A DNA stretch of 64,000 bases from Melanocharis versteri. Lineage: Eukaryota; Chordata; Aves; Passeriformes; Melanocharitidae. The notes under the pieces are model-generated. The model saw only the letters and a program-made list of their open reading frames with translations, ran no database searches and had not been told where the DNA came from. Shown here piece by piece: positions 26,901-38,300 of this stretch; the first letter of the stretch is position 1, and every line of letters begins with the position of its first letter. The position numbers and the translations under genes are program-made. The stretch lies in the NCBI GenBank assembly GCA_013397845.1, contig VZTG01001540.1, positions 1,791,505 through 1,855,504 on the forward strand, given 5' to 3'.

Positions 26901-28839
26901 TAAGTTTCTGTATTCCTTCCAAGTTTGCATAAATCACAAGCTGTGGCTGTCTGGTATCCAAATGGACTTTTTTTGCCGAAATCAGCTTCCACCACTTCCA
27001 TCAAACATAGGCCTTCTCTTACTTTTGACACTTATATAACGGCAATGATTTTTTTTCTCTCAGTTCATGTATTCTTCTGATTTTCCATAAAATTTCCTTA
27101 ATATAATTCTGTGTGCCTTTTGCCTTTCTGCCACCATCTACTTTCTGAGACAATTCTCGCACTTTCCTTTCTCCTGGTGCCCTTTCTTAATATCACTGTC
27201 TCGTATAATTTATAAAAGTAGACAAACATAAACACCAAGCTGCACACACACCTAGGTATTTGCATTGATTTGCAGCGTGGCTGCATTATCTAACTTTACC
27301 TTTCTCTACCTTTTCTTTCATGCTTTTCTGGTCATGGTTAGTTCCATTTGGTTCTTTGTGGCCTACCTCTTCAGCGAGTGCTCAGATTTAAGCAGAAATT
27401 CATTCAATAGTTCTGTGAAACTGAAAAGGTAAACTGTCCGGGGTATGAACAATTTGCTTCTCTCACATTTGTCTTTATTTGTAGAGTGCTATGTGTGCCT
27501 AAGTTAGAAATACGAAGTATAAAGGTCAATGCCATTAACTCCTCAAACCCCAAAGTATCATGCCAGGTTCATTTTCAGGCTGAATATTCTGCATAAGCTC
27601 AGTTTCCCTCAGTCTGGGGGACAGGATAGCTCCAGGGACTGGATTCATGCCTCCTCTCTTAAACTCGGCGAGGTATCAAACGTCTGGACGAACATGGCAT
27701 ATTGTACACGTAAATTGTCATGTTAACTTACTTGAGGGATGCCAAACAAAAGCAATATTTTGAAACTTTTTTGTCTTCACGTGACAAAATTTATTGTGAA
27801 CACAGTGTCCAAGTTCACATTACACACACACAAACAACTCCTACTGGCTCCTGGTGCTGCTGCATAGACTCTACAAGAGCCTGTAGAGGAAAACTGCTCT
27901 TGGAAAACTATCTTGGTAGTGGATTTTGTCATCAGCAGAATCACACAGTTTCTGATGAATATCTATAGTAATTTAGTAGTTCACCACACAGAAGCAATTT
28001 ATGTCAATGATACCATACTGCGTCTTATCGAATAACCTTTCTCAGAGCAGCTATACATATCTAGAAAAAAAGAAAAAAAATATGAAGCATTACTGGAGGA
28101 TTAATCAGCCAAAAGGACAGAGACCAGAGATTACTTATGAGCTGTGCACAAGGAACATTCTTCTTCCCATTTTGGAGGTGTACTCTGTAACAATGTTGAG
28201 TCCCCATCTTGACATGCTCACGATCACTCAGGCCTCCCTTCCCTCACAGCTCTTTACATGTCTGTGGTTTGGAAGCTACAGCGTTCACCCCGTAGCCTAC
28301 CCTGAGACACAGTGCTCACTTAGGAAGGGCTCTCAGAAGGAGCAGTTGAAGACTCCAGCACGACAGGACCCCCCTGACAGACCCAGCTCTATGGAAACAC
28401 TGGCATCCCGCAATCCCACCAGTTACAGACTGAGAGACCCTTCCCTGTATTGCACCACCCGACCCTTCCACCACTGCATTTTTTTCCTTTTCTTGACCTA
28501 TTTTGCACAAGTATTCATTTACTCATCACTGACAAAACTACAAATCACAGTTTCCTTTCTCTCCTTGCCTCTCTCTCCTTAATCTCTTCTCCACTTGTAC
28601 ATCGTCCTTTTCCCTATTTTATTGTTGTGTTTTGTCACTTATAAATAGATGTCTCTTTGTATCTGACCTTTGGTTTGCAAAGCCTTCTCCACCCTATGGC
28701 TCAGGAGAGGCCATTTTGGTCTTTCTGGTTTTGCAGTTCTCCCAAGAATGTAATTTCCTTGGGAAAAGGAAAAAGCAAAATTAAAAAAAGAGAAAGCAAA
28801 TCTTCCCCTTCATATCAAAATCCATTCATCCACTTCTAA
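26901..28839. other. Unique noncoding DNA
   Basis: No recognised repeat or RNA gene. The longest frame of the window, 193 codons at 28001-28582, lies here. It includes a lysine run from an A-rich stretch, has no domain, and is treated as chance. Confidence 0.45.
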
Positions 28840-28990
28840 TTTTAGTTTCCCTTAGTGAATGCTACCCTGTAATTAAAACATTGGCAGATGAGAATATTAT
28901 AGAGCCTTGCAGTTCAAGTGAACATTATTGTTAAACGTAATAATTTTGTGTCTGACAGTCTAGTAAACTGACTGAAAACATGTAGAACCG
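28840..28990. promoter_or_regulatory. Candidate conserved noncoding tract
   Basis: A short AT-rich tract with a TGTAATTAAAAC homeodomain-like site and an imperfect palindrome, arms ATTATT at 28924-28929 and AATAAT at 28939-28944, around GTTAAAC. No coding frame or repeat match. Motif-level evidence only. Confidence 0.15.
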
Positions 28991-30108
28991 TCCAGATTAA
29001 GGCTTGCAAGGACCAGTTTACACTGCATCATTCAGACTCTGTTTCCACAGGTAGTATTTGCAACGGGACTAAAACCAGCATCCAGCTGATAGAGACCAAC
29101 ATAGCAGGGCCAATGCTGACCTCTACCAGCAGACAGTTTAACTTCCTTTTCACAGGGATGCTGTATAACTTTCTTGGAAACCCTTCATTCACAGGTATGT
29201 TGAATGTCAAGTAACAGGACCATTGCAGAACCAAGCTGCCAAAATAGTTTTCTTCCCACCACCTAAGTATCCATATTCCACCGACCTCTCATTTTCCTAG
29301 CCTGGCTTGAAGGATTCAAATTAATGAGTGCCATGCTCAATAAAACAAATGCTAGGGTCCACAGCATTTTTATTACTAGTTCCACTTACAGGAGACTCTC
29401 TACAGCCACTCATTTCTATCCTCACTGCCTTCCATTCCATTAGCCATTCCTTCCATCCCCAAACCCATTTCTGTCCTGACTCTAAATACAGCTGCACCAA
29501 CAAAACTGAGGCAAGTGTGAGCAGCATTGGTGAGGTAGGAACAAATGCCTGGGGAAAGCCAGCTCTTCTTAGACATGCTGTATGAAGATCATCTTGTTTC
29601 AAAGAGGAACTATCCCATGACACAGAAACAATCTGAACACTTTACAGCTGACATATACCTGTGACAGGACTAAACAGGGATTTTGCCTTTATTACATCAA
29701 CAAGATGCAAGAGTGCAAATCCTAGTCAGTCTTCTACCCACCTGTTTTAGAGATTTTAGCCTGACAACTGAAATAATACAGCAGATACTTTTGTCAAGTA
29801 GAATAAAATGAGCAAGCTCGGGAATATGGGTAAACTTCAAAAAACCAGAGCCCAAGAGGTCATTAACAGTTTTATCAGTCCCTAGAAAACCAACAAGCAT
29901 GTGAACGCCCAGAGCACGGCACGTCAGCTCTCTACTCTTTCCCCTCACCTACCTTACAGTGCAGAAGATTTAGCTGCATGTATCAACTTTCATCTTTAAG
30001 TTTTCTCTCGTACTGAATATGAGTCAGAATTTCTCACAAAGCAAATCAGACCTTAGGGAAGGTGGAAGGAGAAATGGATCATGCATCTTCATGAGGAAGA
30101 GTATCTTT
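28991..30108. other. Unique noncoding DNA
   Basis: No recognised gene or repeat. The frames at 29321-29623 (minus) and 29328-29585 (plus) overlap each other and look like chance frames. Confidence 0.45.
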
Positions 30109-30507
30109 TTCTTATGAGGAGAGACTGCAGGAGCTGGGCCTGTTCAGTCTAGAGAAGAGAAGACTGAGAGGGGATCTCGTCAAAACATAAAAACATCTCA
30201 AAGGTGGGTGCCAAGAGGATGGTGCCAGATTCTTTTCAATGGTGTCCAGCGACAAGATGAGGAGCAATGGCCATAAAATAAAACACAAGCAGTTCTACCT
30301 CAGCATGAGGAAGAATTTCTTCACATTGAGGGTGGCAGAGGCCTGGAACAGGCTGTGCAGGGAGGTCATGGATCTCCCTCTCTGGAGAATTCCAAACCCA
30401 CCTGGACAGGTTCCTGTGTGACCTGCTCTAGGTGACCCTGCCTTGGCAGGGGAGTGGGCCTGGAGGATCTCCAGACGTTGCTTCCAACCCTAAAAATTCT
30501 GTGATTC
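30109..30507 (+). mobile_element. CR1 LINE 3' fragment, sense orientation
   Basis: This 5'-truncated CR1 copy is in plus orientation, opposite to the other four CR1 pieces. It starts within the ORF2 C-terminal coding part, with a worn version of the ERLQELGLFSLEKRRLRGDL-type segment. The plus frame at 30239-30421 keeps LSMRKNFFTLRVAEAWNRL, typical of the CR1 ORF2 C-terminus. It ends at 30507 with the CR1 terminal tail (AATTCTGTGATTC). ORF2 here is broken by a stop and is nonfunctional. The sharp 3' end and ragged 5' end are as expected for LINE insertion by target-primed reverse transcription. Confidence 0.9.
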
Positions 30508-30985
30508 GTGCCACATTGCCTGGACATAGGAATGCAGTGCTGTACTTTCTTCTAAAATAAGGAGAGAAATTGAAGACACTGGCAGCTTTTTGTTAGGATT
30601 GATGCAGTTGAGTAATTCTTTGCTTTGCTGTAAACGCGGGGGAAACATTTTTAAATAAAGAAATAAAACAGGCTTATTTAAATAGAAAAACAGAGTTGGT
30701 TTTTTAAACTTTCCAAACCAATTACAAAAAGCTCTACCCTGCACTCCTAAATCCCTAACTTGCATTCACATTTTACTGATGCAAGACACTGGAGTAAAAC
30801 ATGAATAGAAGTATTTAAATTGTGCTGTTTCAGTTTTAATCTGATGTCTCTGTTAGCACCTTAACAGCTCTTTTTTGGGAATTCTGTTGTCACAAAGCTC
30901 CTGTAGGGGTTTTTTGGTAAATTTTCTTGGCCTCCCAGTCCCTGTACAGCTGAGGTGTTGTCCTGCCCATTTTGGTATTAGCTAT
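30508..30985. other. Unique AT-rich noncoding DNA
   Basis: Between the CR1 3' tail and the next candidate tract I see no gene or repeat. Confidence 0.4.
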
Positions 30986-30989
30986 CCAA

Positions 30990-31130
30990 AGGGGATGTGT
31001 GTTAATTGATTATGGGCTTAGCTTTCAACCTTCAATTATAATTTTCACTTAAAATGTTGCAGGACCAGCCTGTTTAAAGTCTCCTGAATATTAAAAGTTG
31101 GAGCGTTTTGCCTATGGTGAGTGAATCTGG
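30990..31130. promoter_or_regulatory. Candidate regulatory tract with a paired-class homeodomain site
   Basis: TAATTGATTA at 31003-31012 is a perfect P2-type palindromic homeodomain dimer site (TAATNNATTA). TCAATTATAATTTTC and CTGAATATTAAAAG follow. No frame or repeat. This is a motif observation only. Confidence 0.2.
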
Positions 31131-34100
31131 GCTACGACTGAGAGACGTCCAGTATTTCATGTATCTGTAGTGATCCACAGAGCAGTTCAGCGGAAGCACC
31201 CAGCAGAAAAGCAGGCTCTTTTCCATAAGTTTGTCTTTCTCCTGCTCTCATCTGCATGCATTGCATCATGCCAGGAGGCAGACAGCTTTCTCACTCATTC
31301 CTCCAGCCTGCCCTGGGAGCCTTCAGTGCCTTCTATAAACTCATTTCTCATGCCTGGGAGTAAAGGGTTAGTCTCTCAGATTCCAGCTGAAACAATGCAT
31401 TGACCAGGTTATGAAATCCAGCATCTCTCTTGCATGTCCACTCCTCCTGAGAAGGAGTTCACTGTCTTAATCCCAAGAGATTTTAATGTGCAAACTACAT
31501 GCCAGAGGAGAACACTACACACCCATCCAATGTGCACGGAAAGCAGGATGAATCCCCTAGCTGATGCATTGCTACATGACATGAACTTGATGCTTCTTCC
31601 CAGGAATATTGCCAGTGAAGGTATTCAAGGTCATCTTGCACAGAAAAGAGACGTATCACACACACATGCGTGATTGTTTCTTGAACTACAGCTAACTTCA
31701 CAGAAAGCTGAGTTAATCCTGGCCAAGCTAAAATAAAATATTCCAGAGACTAAAAGTATTGTGCAGGGGAGCTGCAGAAGCCGTCCAAATGTTTAATTAA
31801 CAGTACAGAGAATAGTGGACAAAATGTTAGCGGTGAAGAGCTTAGGCATCCAGTTAGAGACAAGAATTTCATTGTATTCCATCATTTCAAAAGCAGGCAT
31901 CTATAGCACCGGCCCGATACATGTGGGTCTCCTTTTTTTTGCCCTGAAGGATCTTCCTCATCTTATCTAGATACTCCTTGGCTTACTTTAAGGTTAAGTC
32001 TACATTAAGTTCAGATGTGCATGTGGACATTCTTGTCAGTCATATTGCTATAATTTGTTAAAGAAAAATAAAAGTGAGGCTGCCTGAATAAAAGAGTACA
32101 AATCATATTAGACTGAGTGGGAGCTTCTGTTCAGTTTGATCCAAGCACAGTAATTTATATGGCAATAGTGCATAGTAAAATAGGTAGAACAGATCGCAAT
32201 GAAATTTCAGTTTTCAGGTTATGTACATGAGCTCATACCTTATCATCTAGGATTAATATATTTACAGTACAAAATGCTTTCCTCAGCACCCAAATTTCCA
32301 ACCATTAATGTCATTCAGACATCCTGAATTGCTGCTGTATAGAAGTCAAACAGTACTGAATTTACTTCTTGGCACATAAACATTTTCACAGTCAGAGCTC
32401 TTTGTGTAATATGTCATTCATGTTTGACAACTAAGTGGAAGACAGCAATCCCCATCCAGGGGTATCCATCCCATCAGCCAGTCTTGAATCCCATAAATTT
32501 TGTGTGCACTAAATTAATTTTCTTGGCTTCTAACGTGCGAAACTTGTTCAATACTTGCAATACTCCAGCTACAGTTCCAGTTTTTCTGGATGGGTCCCTA
32601 CCCTGGACAGAGCAGCAGTCACAACACAGACCATTAAAATGGATCAACTGGGGTCCCAAAGTCTGGGCCCACTTTGCAGGATTGATTCCTTCTGACATCC
32701 TTGCCTTCTCTTCAAAGTCTCACCACCTCTTAGCAGCGCTCCTCCCTTACAGGAGGTAGGTCCTTTTTCTGAGGAAGTAGCTTATGGCGTATGTTTCAAT
32801 TAATGAATTCCAGAAGGAACACGAACCTCTAGCCCACAAGCTCTCTGAATAGACAGACCAGCAAGCCCCTCAAACTGTGTAATCACCTCCCTTGGGCACA
32901 AACCAATTCAACAGAAAAATTAATTCCAACATGATTCACAACTAAGTGTTTCATTTGTTGTGAGCAAAGAGTTCTCAGATTTTTTTTTTCTCATAGAGAG
33001 AGGGAGAAGGGATATTTTAACTATCAACCAGAGTTCAGGGCAAAATAAGCACTGAAACTCTTCCCCAGAAGTTTTAGGTTGAGGTTTTTTGTTTTTCTGT
33101 TTTTTTCTCAGCTTGATTTTTCCATCTGTAGGTGAGAAAGAAGGTGAGAAGAAGGCAGAAGACAGATATGGTGATGGAAACTGGAAAAGAAGTACAAAGT
33201 ATTGTGTTATCACTTGCATACAGTCTGAACTATGGAAAATATAATGAGCTCTTGTGGACTGAACTGCTGTAGATGTGTACAATGCATGCACTTACGCAAG
33301 CAGAAGAAACCCCTTGCTTGGTTTTTCTTTTTTGTTTTTTCCTATCAGCATCAGAAACTATCAGCCCCTTGCTAGAGGCCTGAACTGTTCTTGTGCACAT
33401 TTTAGAGTATGATTCAGAAAAAGTTCTTTTTTTGTCACTGACCCCATTACCTAATATTTTGCAGTCCTGCCCAATAAAGATTTATTCATCTCATATGTTC
33501 CTGGTTGTGACCTTATGTTCGGCCGCAGTTGGACTGCTTTGCACTCCGAGGCTCTTTCCTCAGCATTCCAAACCTGGGAGCTGCTGCGCCTGGGAAGACC
33601 AGCCTGCAGAGCCTCACTGGACAGTAAATCAGCCCTTGAAGGCCCAACCTTTTTAAATCAAGCATTCAGCCTCATCTGTTTTGTTATTGCACTAATACTG
33701 CCCCGAGGAAAATCACAAATAAGAGTCCAATATGTTTCAAATATGTTATTTGACTGAAGCATGTTTTCTTAGACTCGGTTTGAATATTGCAATGTCTAAA
33801 TTTTCTTTGAATTCCCCTATGTGCCGCTTATGATAAAAGTATCTGACCTAACTTTTCACTGAAAATAGGAACCCATCATGAGAGTTTACATGACTGAAGT
33901 GGGCACCGTACTTTTCTTGCCAGTCCCCTGATCCGGACTTGTTTCACACTGAAGATTTCTGCAGCAAAATCTCATCCTTCCACAAACTGTGTGCAGCTGT
34001 GCAGTTCAAAAATGTGACTCAAAAGTTTTCTTTTAAAGCATTTCCCTCCTTCACTCTCCCTTGCTGGCCAGAAGTTCATGACTATGATCCCCACATTTTT

Positions 34101-34265
34101 TTTAATCCCTTTAATGTTTAGTTCCTCCATCCAGCTATTTTTCCGTCCTGGTGAAACCCCGTGGCAAATCTTGTACTGAGAACTAGCAGCGACTTTCTCT
34201 GCTCAGGGAAGCTCAATGATTAACACAGGAGAGGCTCAGTGCTGACATATCTTAGGAAAGGTGGT
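31131..34265. other. Unique noncoding DNA
   Basis: No recognised gene or interspersed repeat. T-rich and purine-rich stretches lie near 32970-33120. The frames at 32424-32759 and 32920-33291 lack domains. Confidence 0.45.
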
Positions 34266-34480
34266 GTTTCAGTATCATGAGATATTCACCTTCTAATAGC
34301 TATTTGACAATGATCAAAAGATCCGTAATATTAATTGCAGCTAATTTCTCCTACTCACCGTGCTGAAAGTGAAGTTCAAACTGTGCAGGATTAATGGCCC
34401 TTTGCTACTTAAGAGGTTCTTTATGGCTAATTTGTCATCATCCATCAAACTTCTTTCACGCATTTATTCAACAAAATGAG
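34266..34480. promoter_or_regulatory. Candidate conserved noncoding element
   Basis: This noncoding tract contains ATTAATTGCAGCTAATTT, a GGATTAATGG (OTX/Pitx-like GGATTA core) and TGGCTAATTTGTCATCATCC within about 120 bases. No frame or repeat similarity was seen. The clustering suggests a developmental enhancer, but this is inferred from motifs alone. Confidence 0.25.
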
Positions 34481-37400
34481 CAGGGCTTTAACCAAGGAAG
34501 GTGAGCTAATAAAAGATAACGAAGGATATTTCTTAGACAATCTGGGGAACTCAGTACTTGAACCTTTCAACTTGCATTTGTTTACCCAGATGACCATTTA
34601 ATGTGATCTTCCATTTTTCTTTATTAATTTTGCTTAGTATATTGTTTTTCCACATATTTCACTATCTGTAAAAAAAAATAAGACACCAAGAACATAAGAA
34701 AAATAAACTGCCATTATTACATCAGTGGTTTTGATAGGAGGAGGTGGGGCTAGTAAAAATGCTGTTTTGTCTGCACAGAATTCACTGACTTTACAAGGGA
34801 CCTATCTTTTGCTCTTGGCTTAAATAACCAAAACTTGTGGTTGAGGTGCTGCCACTATTTGAAAAGTACTTTTCAGTAATCTGAGAAAGAACATATACGA
34901 GACTGGAATCATTGTGTGTTTCCTCAAGAAGAAGTTTGCCATAAAATCAAGCCTTTCCTTCAGATTTTCTCTGTGAGAGAAAATTCAGCAGCATTTGACC
35001 TAGAAACCTCAGACTTAAATAATAATAGCTGCAGAAAAATAGTTTTTTATAGGATTGCATTTCACAGTTTCAGAAAAACGTGAATTCCCCTCACTTTGTG
35101 TGGATTCTCTAAACAGATAAATCCAATTCCCTTTGGATTCTTCCCCTCTGAGCAAGGGTGAGACTGAGTCATCCTCCATTTGTTTGTCTTTGATGACAAA
35201 TACTACTCTCAACTTACAAACAATGTCAGCAAGAAAACAGAGCATCTGGATCTTGTTCAGTTATACTTCTACCTTTCCAAAATGCTACATAATAAATATG
35301 CATATGGTTCATTTTAAACACTTGAATATTTCCACTGGCTGTAGCTGGGATATTTCTAACATTAAAATTTGCTGAATGAAGACCCTTGTCCTTATTGAAG
35401 CCGTGCCCCATTTGTGATAGTAATGTGGCATTCCTGGCTGTGAGACAGACTTTAAAATTTCTAAGTTTAGACACACCCTTCTGGGAGTCCCATGACATTC
35501 AGGATTTAACACAACCATTTATGCTGAAAGTGCCCCCTACCCCCGGGTGGGTAGGTTTTTGGACAAACCACACCGTTCCCCCGCAGAGAGCACTGCTGAG
35601 ACTGCCAGTCTTGCCTTTGAAAGCTGCTAATTCCCTTTGTGCACCTGTGAGCCCCAAATGCAAGGTGTATGATGGAAACCATTTGAAAACACAGCCCACT
35701 CTGCAGCAAGCAACATATCTAGTCTGGAATTTTGTGTCTTCTTTCTTCATTGATTCAATTACGGTTCCATCTGAAGCAGTGAAAAAGCAGAATGCTGGAA
35801 CTTCAGCTATCCAATTTAAAGACAAATAATTCCGTACCAGACTACAAAATGCTGCACACAGAAATTATGAATATTAATGTATTGCAGTTTCAGCTGCCAG
35901 AGTCTTTTCTTCTTGCTGTATTTTGCCCTGCTGAGCAATGAAATAGGTGTTCTGTAGCGCCAGGCTCTTTTCACAACAGACAGGATGAAATTGTTTCCTT
36001 GGTTAGACAGCTCACCCTTGAGGTATGCTCAAAGCATATCCTTTTTTGCACATCTATACTGCAACTTCCAATTAGGGAGGCAATATAAGCAGCAAGAGCC
36101 AGCAGGGGAGAGAATAAGATGTTCTTTGTCTTCAGACAGAAAATTCCTTGCTGAAAAAGAAGTTAGGATTCAAAGTTCCTTTGCTTTTACTCATGTGAGA
36201 GAATTCACATACATGTGCATGACTGACTTCTTTCCTAGAGCCTGTTGGAACTACAGCTCTCAGAACTTGGACTATTCAGAGAGCTGGGAATGTTTGTCTG
36301 ATCCTCTGCAGTAACACTTTTATGGAGAAAAGCTTTCTTCTCCCAAGAATATTCTCATCTGCAAATGCAACACAGCTTCTTCTGCATCTGATAGAGGTTT
36401 TCCACTAAATTCAGTCTGAACAAAATAACTAAGCAAATCCTGCTGTTATTCCTACTTGTTGCTGTGTGTTGATCTTTTGTAGTCATTCCTAATGCAATAT
36501 GAGAGGAGAAAAAATAATATACTTTTAAAATAGGGGACAAAAACACACTGCACAGGATTATTTCCAAGTTTCTGCTCGTCATCAAAGGTTGAGATGGCTG
36601 AACAGTGCTAAGGCAACACCAAGCAATTAACAACTCAGATTAAATATCCAGCAAATATCCATCTCAGCTGGGATTCTAAACCATGCCCTTGAGCATTGGT
36701 TTGGGGAAATCACCAGCAACACTGCTATCCTCATAGTTCATGACTTTTTTTCTGACAATACAAAACTGATTTGAGTATTTTCAGGCTTAAAAATATTCTA
36801 GTCTGTGCCCATGTTTGCAACACATTGCAATGCCTTAATAATATGCCTGCTGTTTACTTGGAAGCAGAAAGGCTAAGCAGCACCTAGCTCAATCCAGCAC
36901 AACCTCTGAACAGAATTGGGGTTAAGTTTGAGCCCTTCATGCCACCTTTGCAGTTTCTGAGTTTTTCTATAACTTTTGGCTTTGTAGCCTCAAAGTAACT
37001 TCAGTCAAAATATCTAAGCATTGTCAGGTTTCAGGTCAAAAGTATGTCAAAAGTAGAGTTTTACATGAATCCGACCCAACAGTAAATCCCTCCCTGCATT
37101 TGATATTCAGCTTAAGCTACCTTGAAAAGTTTTAGGTTTTGTGGTGAATATTTCTCACAGCTCTAGGTTCAATAAAGCTGGAATATTATACTCCTCTCAG
37201 CAGGTTTCATCCACATCTCAGCTAATTTGACAGACACCCTCATGACTATGAGGAGAGTGGGTCAAGGCAAAGATCTTGTTGGTGTACAGTCAGATTCTCA
37301 AGCATTATGCACAGGACAGTGCCAGCCAGAACAATAAAACAAGACAGCAATAGTCACCTTTTTTTCACTTACTAGTTTCAAGTAGCAAACATTGAGGGCA

Positions 37401-37720
37401 AAGTTCTAGGGGAACACCTCATGAAACACTTATCTTCTTTTAGACTCATTACTACAATAAACAACATTTTAGAGTCACAGCAACAAATATTTTCTGCAGT
37501 CTGTTAAAAATGGTCAATTTTTCACCCTCAGAGGGAGTCTCAACTCCACAGTTCAGCTGCCACCTACCTTCAAGAATGCCCAAAGCCCCTCCTTTCCCCT
37601 GTTTATCCCAAGAAAGTCCCCCGGATGCTTACATTTCTGTAAATGGGTGCCACGCAGTTTCCTTTATCCCAACTACACAGAGCACCAGCATGGGAAAACT
37701 CTGCAGCAGAGGGACCTGAG
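34481..37720. other. Unique noncoding DNA
   Basis: No recognised repeat family. The overlapping frames at 35386-35829 (plus) and 35499-35825 (minus) are long for the window but have no domain. A small GC hairpin is at 35536-35555. Confidence 0.45.
35536..35555. other. Short perfect GC-rich hairpin followed by T run
   Basis: Arms CCTACCC (35536-35542) and GGGTAGG (35549-35555) flank a six-base loop CCGGGT and are followed by five T. The sequence is clear, but no function can be assigned in this context. Confidence 0.6.
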
Positions 37721-38125
37721 AGGATAGAGTACAGAACCACTGAACAGGTCAGGTTGGAAGGGCCCACAGTGGGTCGTCTCCAGAGAGGGAGACTCCACAG
37801 CCTCTCCAGGCAGTCTGTTCCAGTGCGCGGTCACCCACGCAGTGAGGAAGTTCTTCCTCATATTCAGGTGGAACTTCTTGTGCTTCAGTGTCTGCCTGTT
37901 GCCTCTTATCCTACTGCTTGGCACTGCTGAGAAGGGCCTGGAAACATCCTCTGACACCCTCCTTTCAGATACTCAGAGGCATTGATGAGGTCCCCTCTCA
38001 GTCATTTCTTCTCAAGGCTGAACAGGCCCAGCTCCCCCAGCCTTTCCTTGTAAGAGAGCTGTTCCAGTCCCTTAATTATCTTTGTCACCCTTTGCTGGAC
38101 CTGCTCCAGAAGCAGCTGGATGCAG
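37721..38125 (-). mobile_element. CR1 LINE fragment (ORF2 C-terminus) with 3' deletion
   Basis: A CR1 copy on the minus strand. The minus frame at 37673-37957 keeps FHLNMRKNFLTAWVTAHW and then NRLPGEAVESPSLE, the hallmark C-terminal end of CR1 ORF2. Further right, on the plus strand, GGCTGAACAGGCCCAGCTCC corresponds to the ELGLF coding block. On the left, the usual GGTTGGAAGGGCCC block is joined quickly to the ORF2 part, so some 3' sequence is missing. The element is 5'-truncated at about 38125. It is inactive. Confidence 0.88.
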
Positions 38126-38220
38126 AGTCTTCCAGGTTCAAACATGCATAGCCCAGCCAACAAAGGACCTGACCTGACAATATTTTTTGTCAGAGGTGTG
38201 GTATGGCCATGCCCAACCTA
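38126..38220. other. Short unique spacer
   Basis: About 100 bases of unassigned sequence between the CR1 fragment and the E-box/TATA arrangement. Confidence 0.4.
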
Positions 38221-38239
38221 TGTCTGTGCAAGGGGACTC

Positions 38240-38300
38240 CGGTGGGTCCGTCACGTGAGTGAAACTATAAAGATAGCAGCTTTGGGTGGCGGGTAGGCCC
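38240..38300 (+). promoter_or_regulatory. Possible promoter: TCACGTGA box and TATA-like box
   Basis: A perfect palindrome TCACGTGA (38251-38258), which fits USF/MiT-TFE-type E-boxes, lies eight bases upstream of TATAAAG (38266-38272). CpGs are locally enriched (38240-38390). A start site would be expected near 38295. No downstream coding frame is obvious, so it could serve a noncoding transcript, belong to an unrecognised LTR, or be coincidence. Confidence 0.25.

Noticed and set aside
28001..28582. Longest open frame in the window (193 codons, plus)
   Set aside because: It has no recognisable domain, includes a lysine run from an A-rich stretch and lacks protein-like composition. A frame this long is plausible by chance in 64 kb read in six frames.
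30239..30421. Frame with clear protein-like sequence
   Set aside because: It is the decayed C-terminus of CR1 ORF2, not a host gene.
35386..35829. 147-codon plus frame with a 108-codon minus frame over it
   Set aside because: No domain or splice structure, and the opposite-strand overlap suggests chance.
37673..37957. Minus frame with clear protein-like sequence
   Set aside because: It is CR1 ORF2 C-terminal sequence and is reported as part of the repeat.
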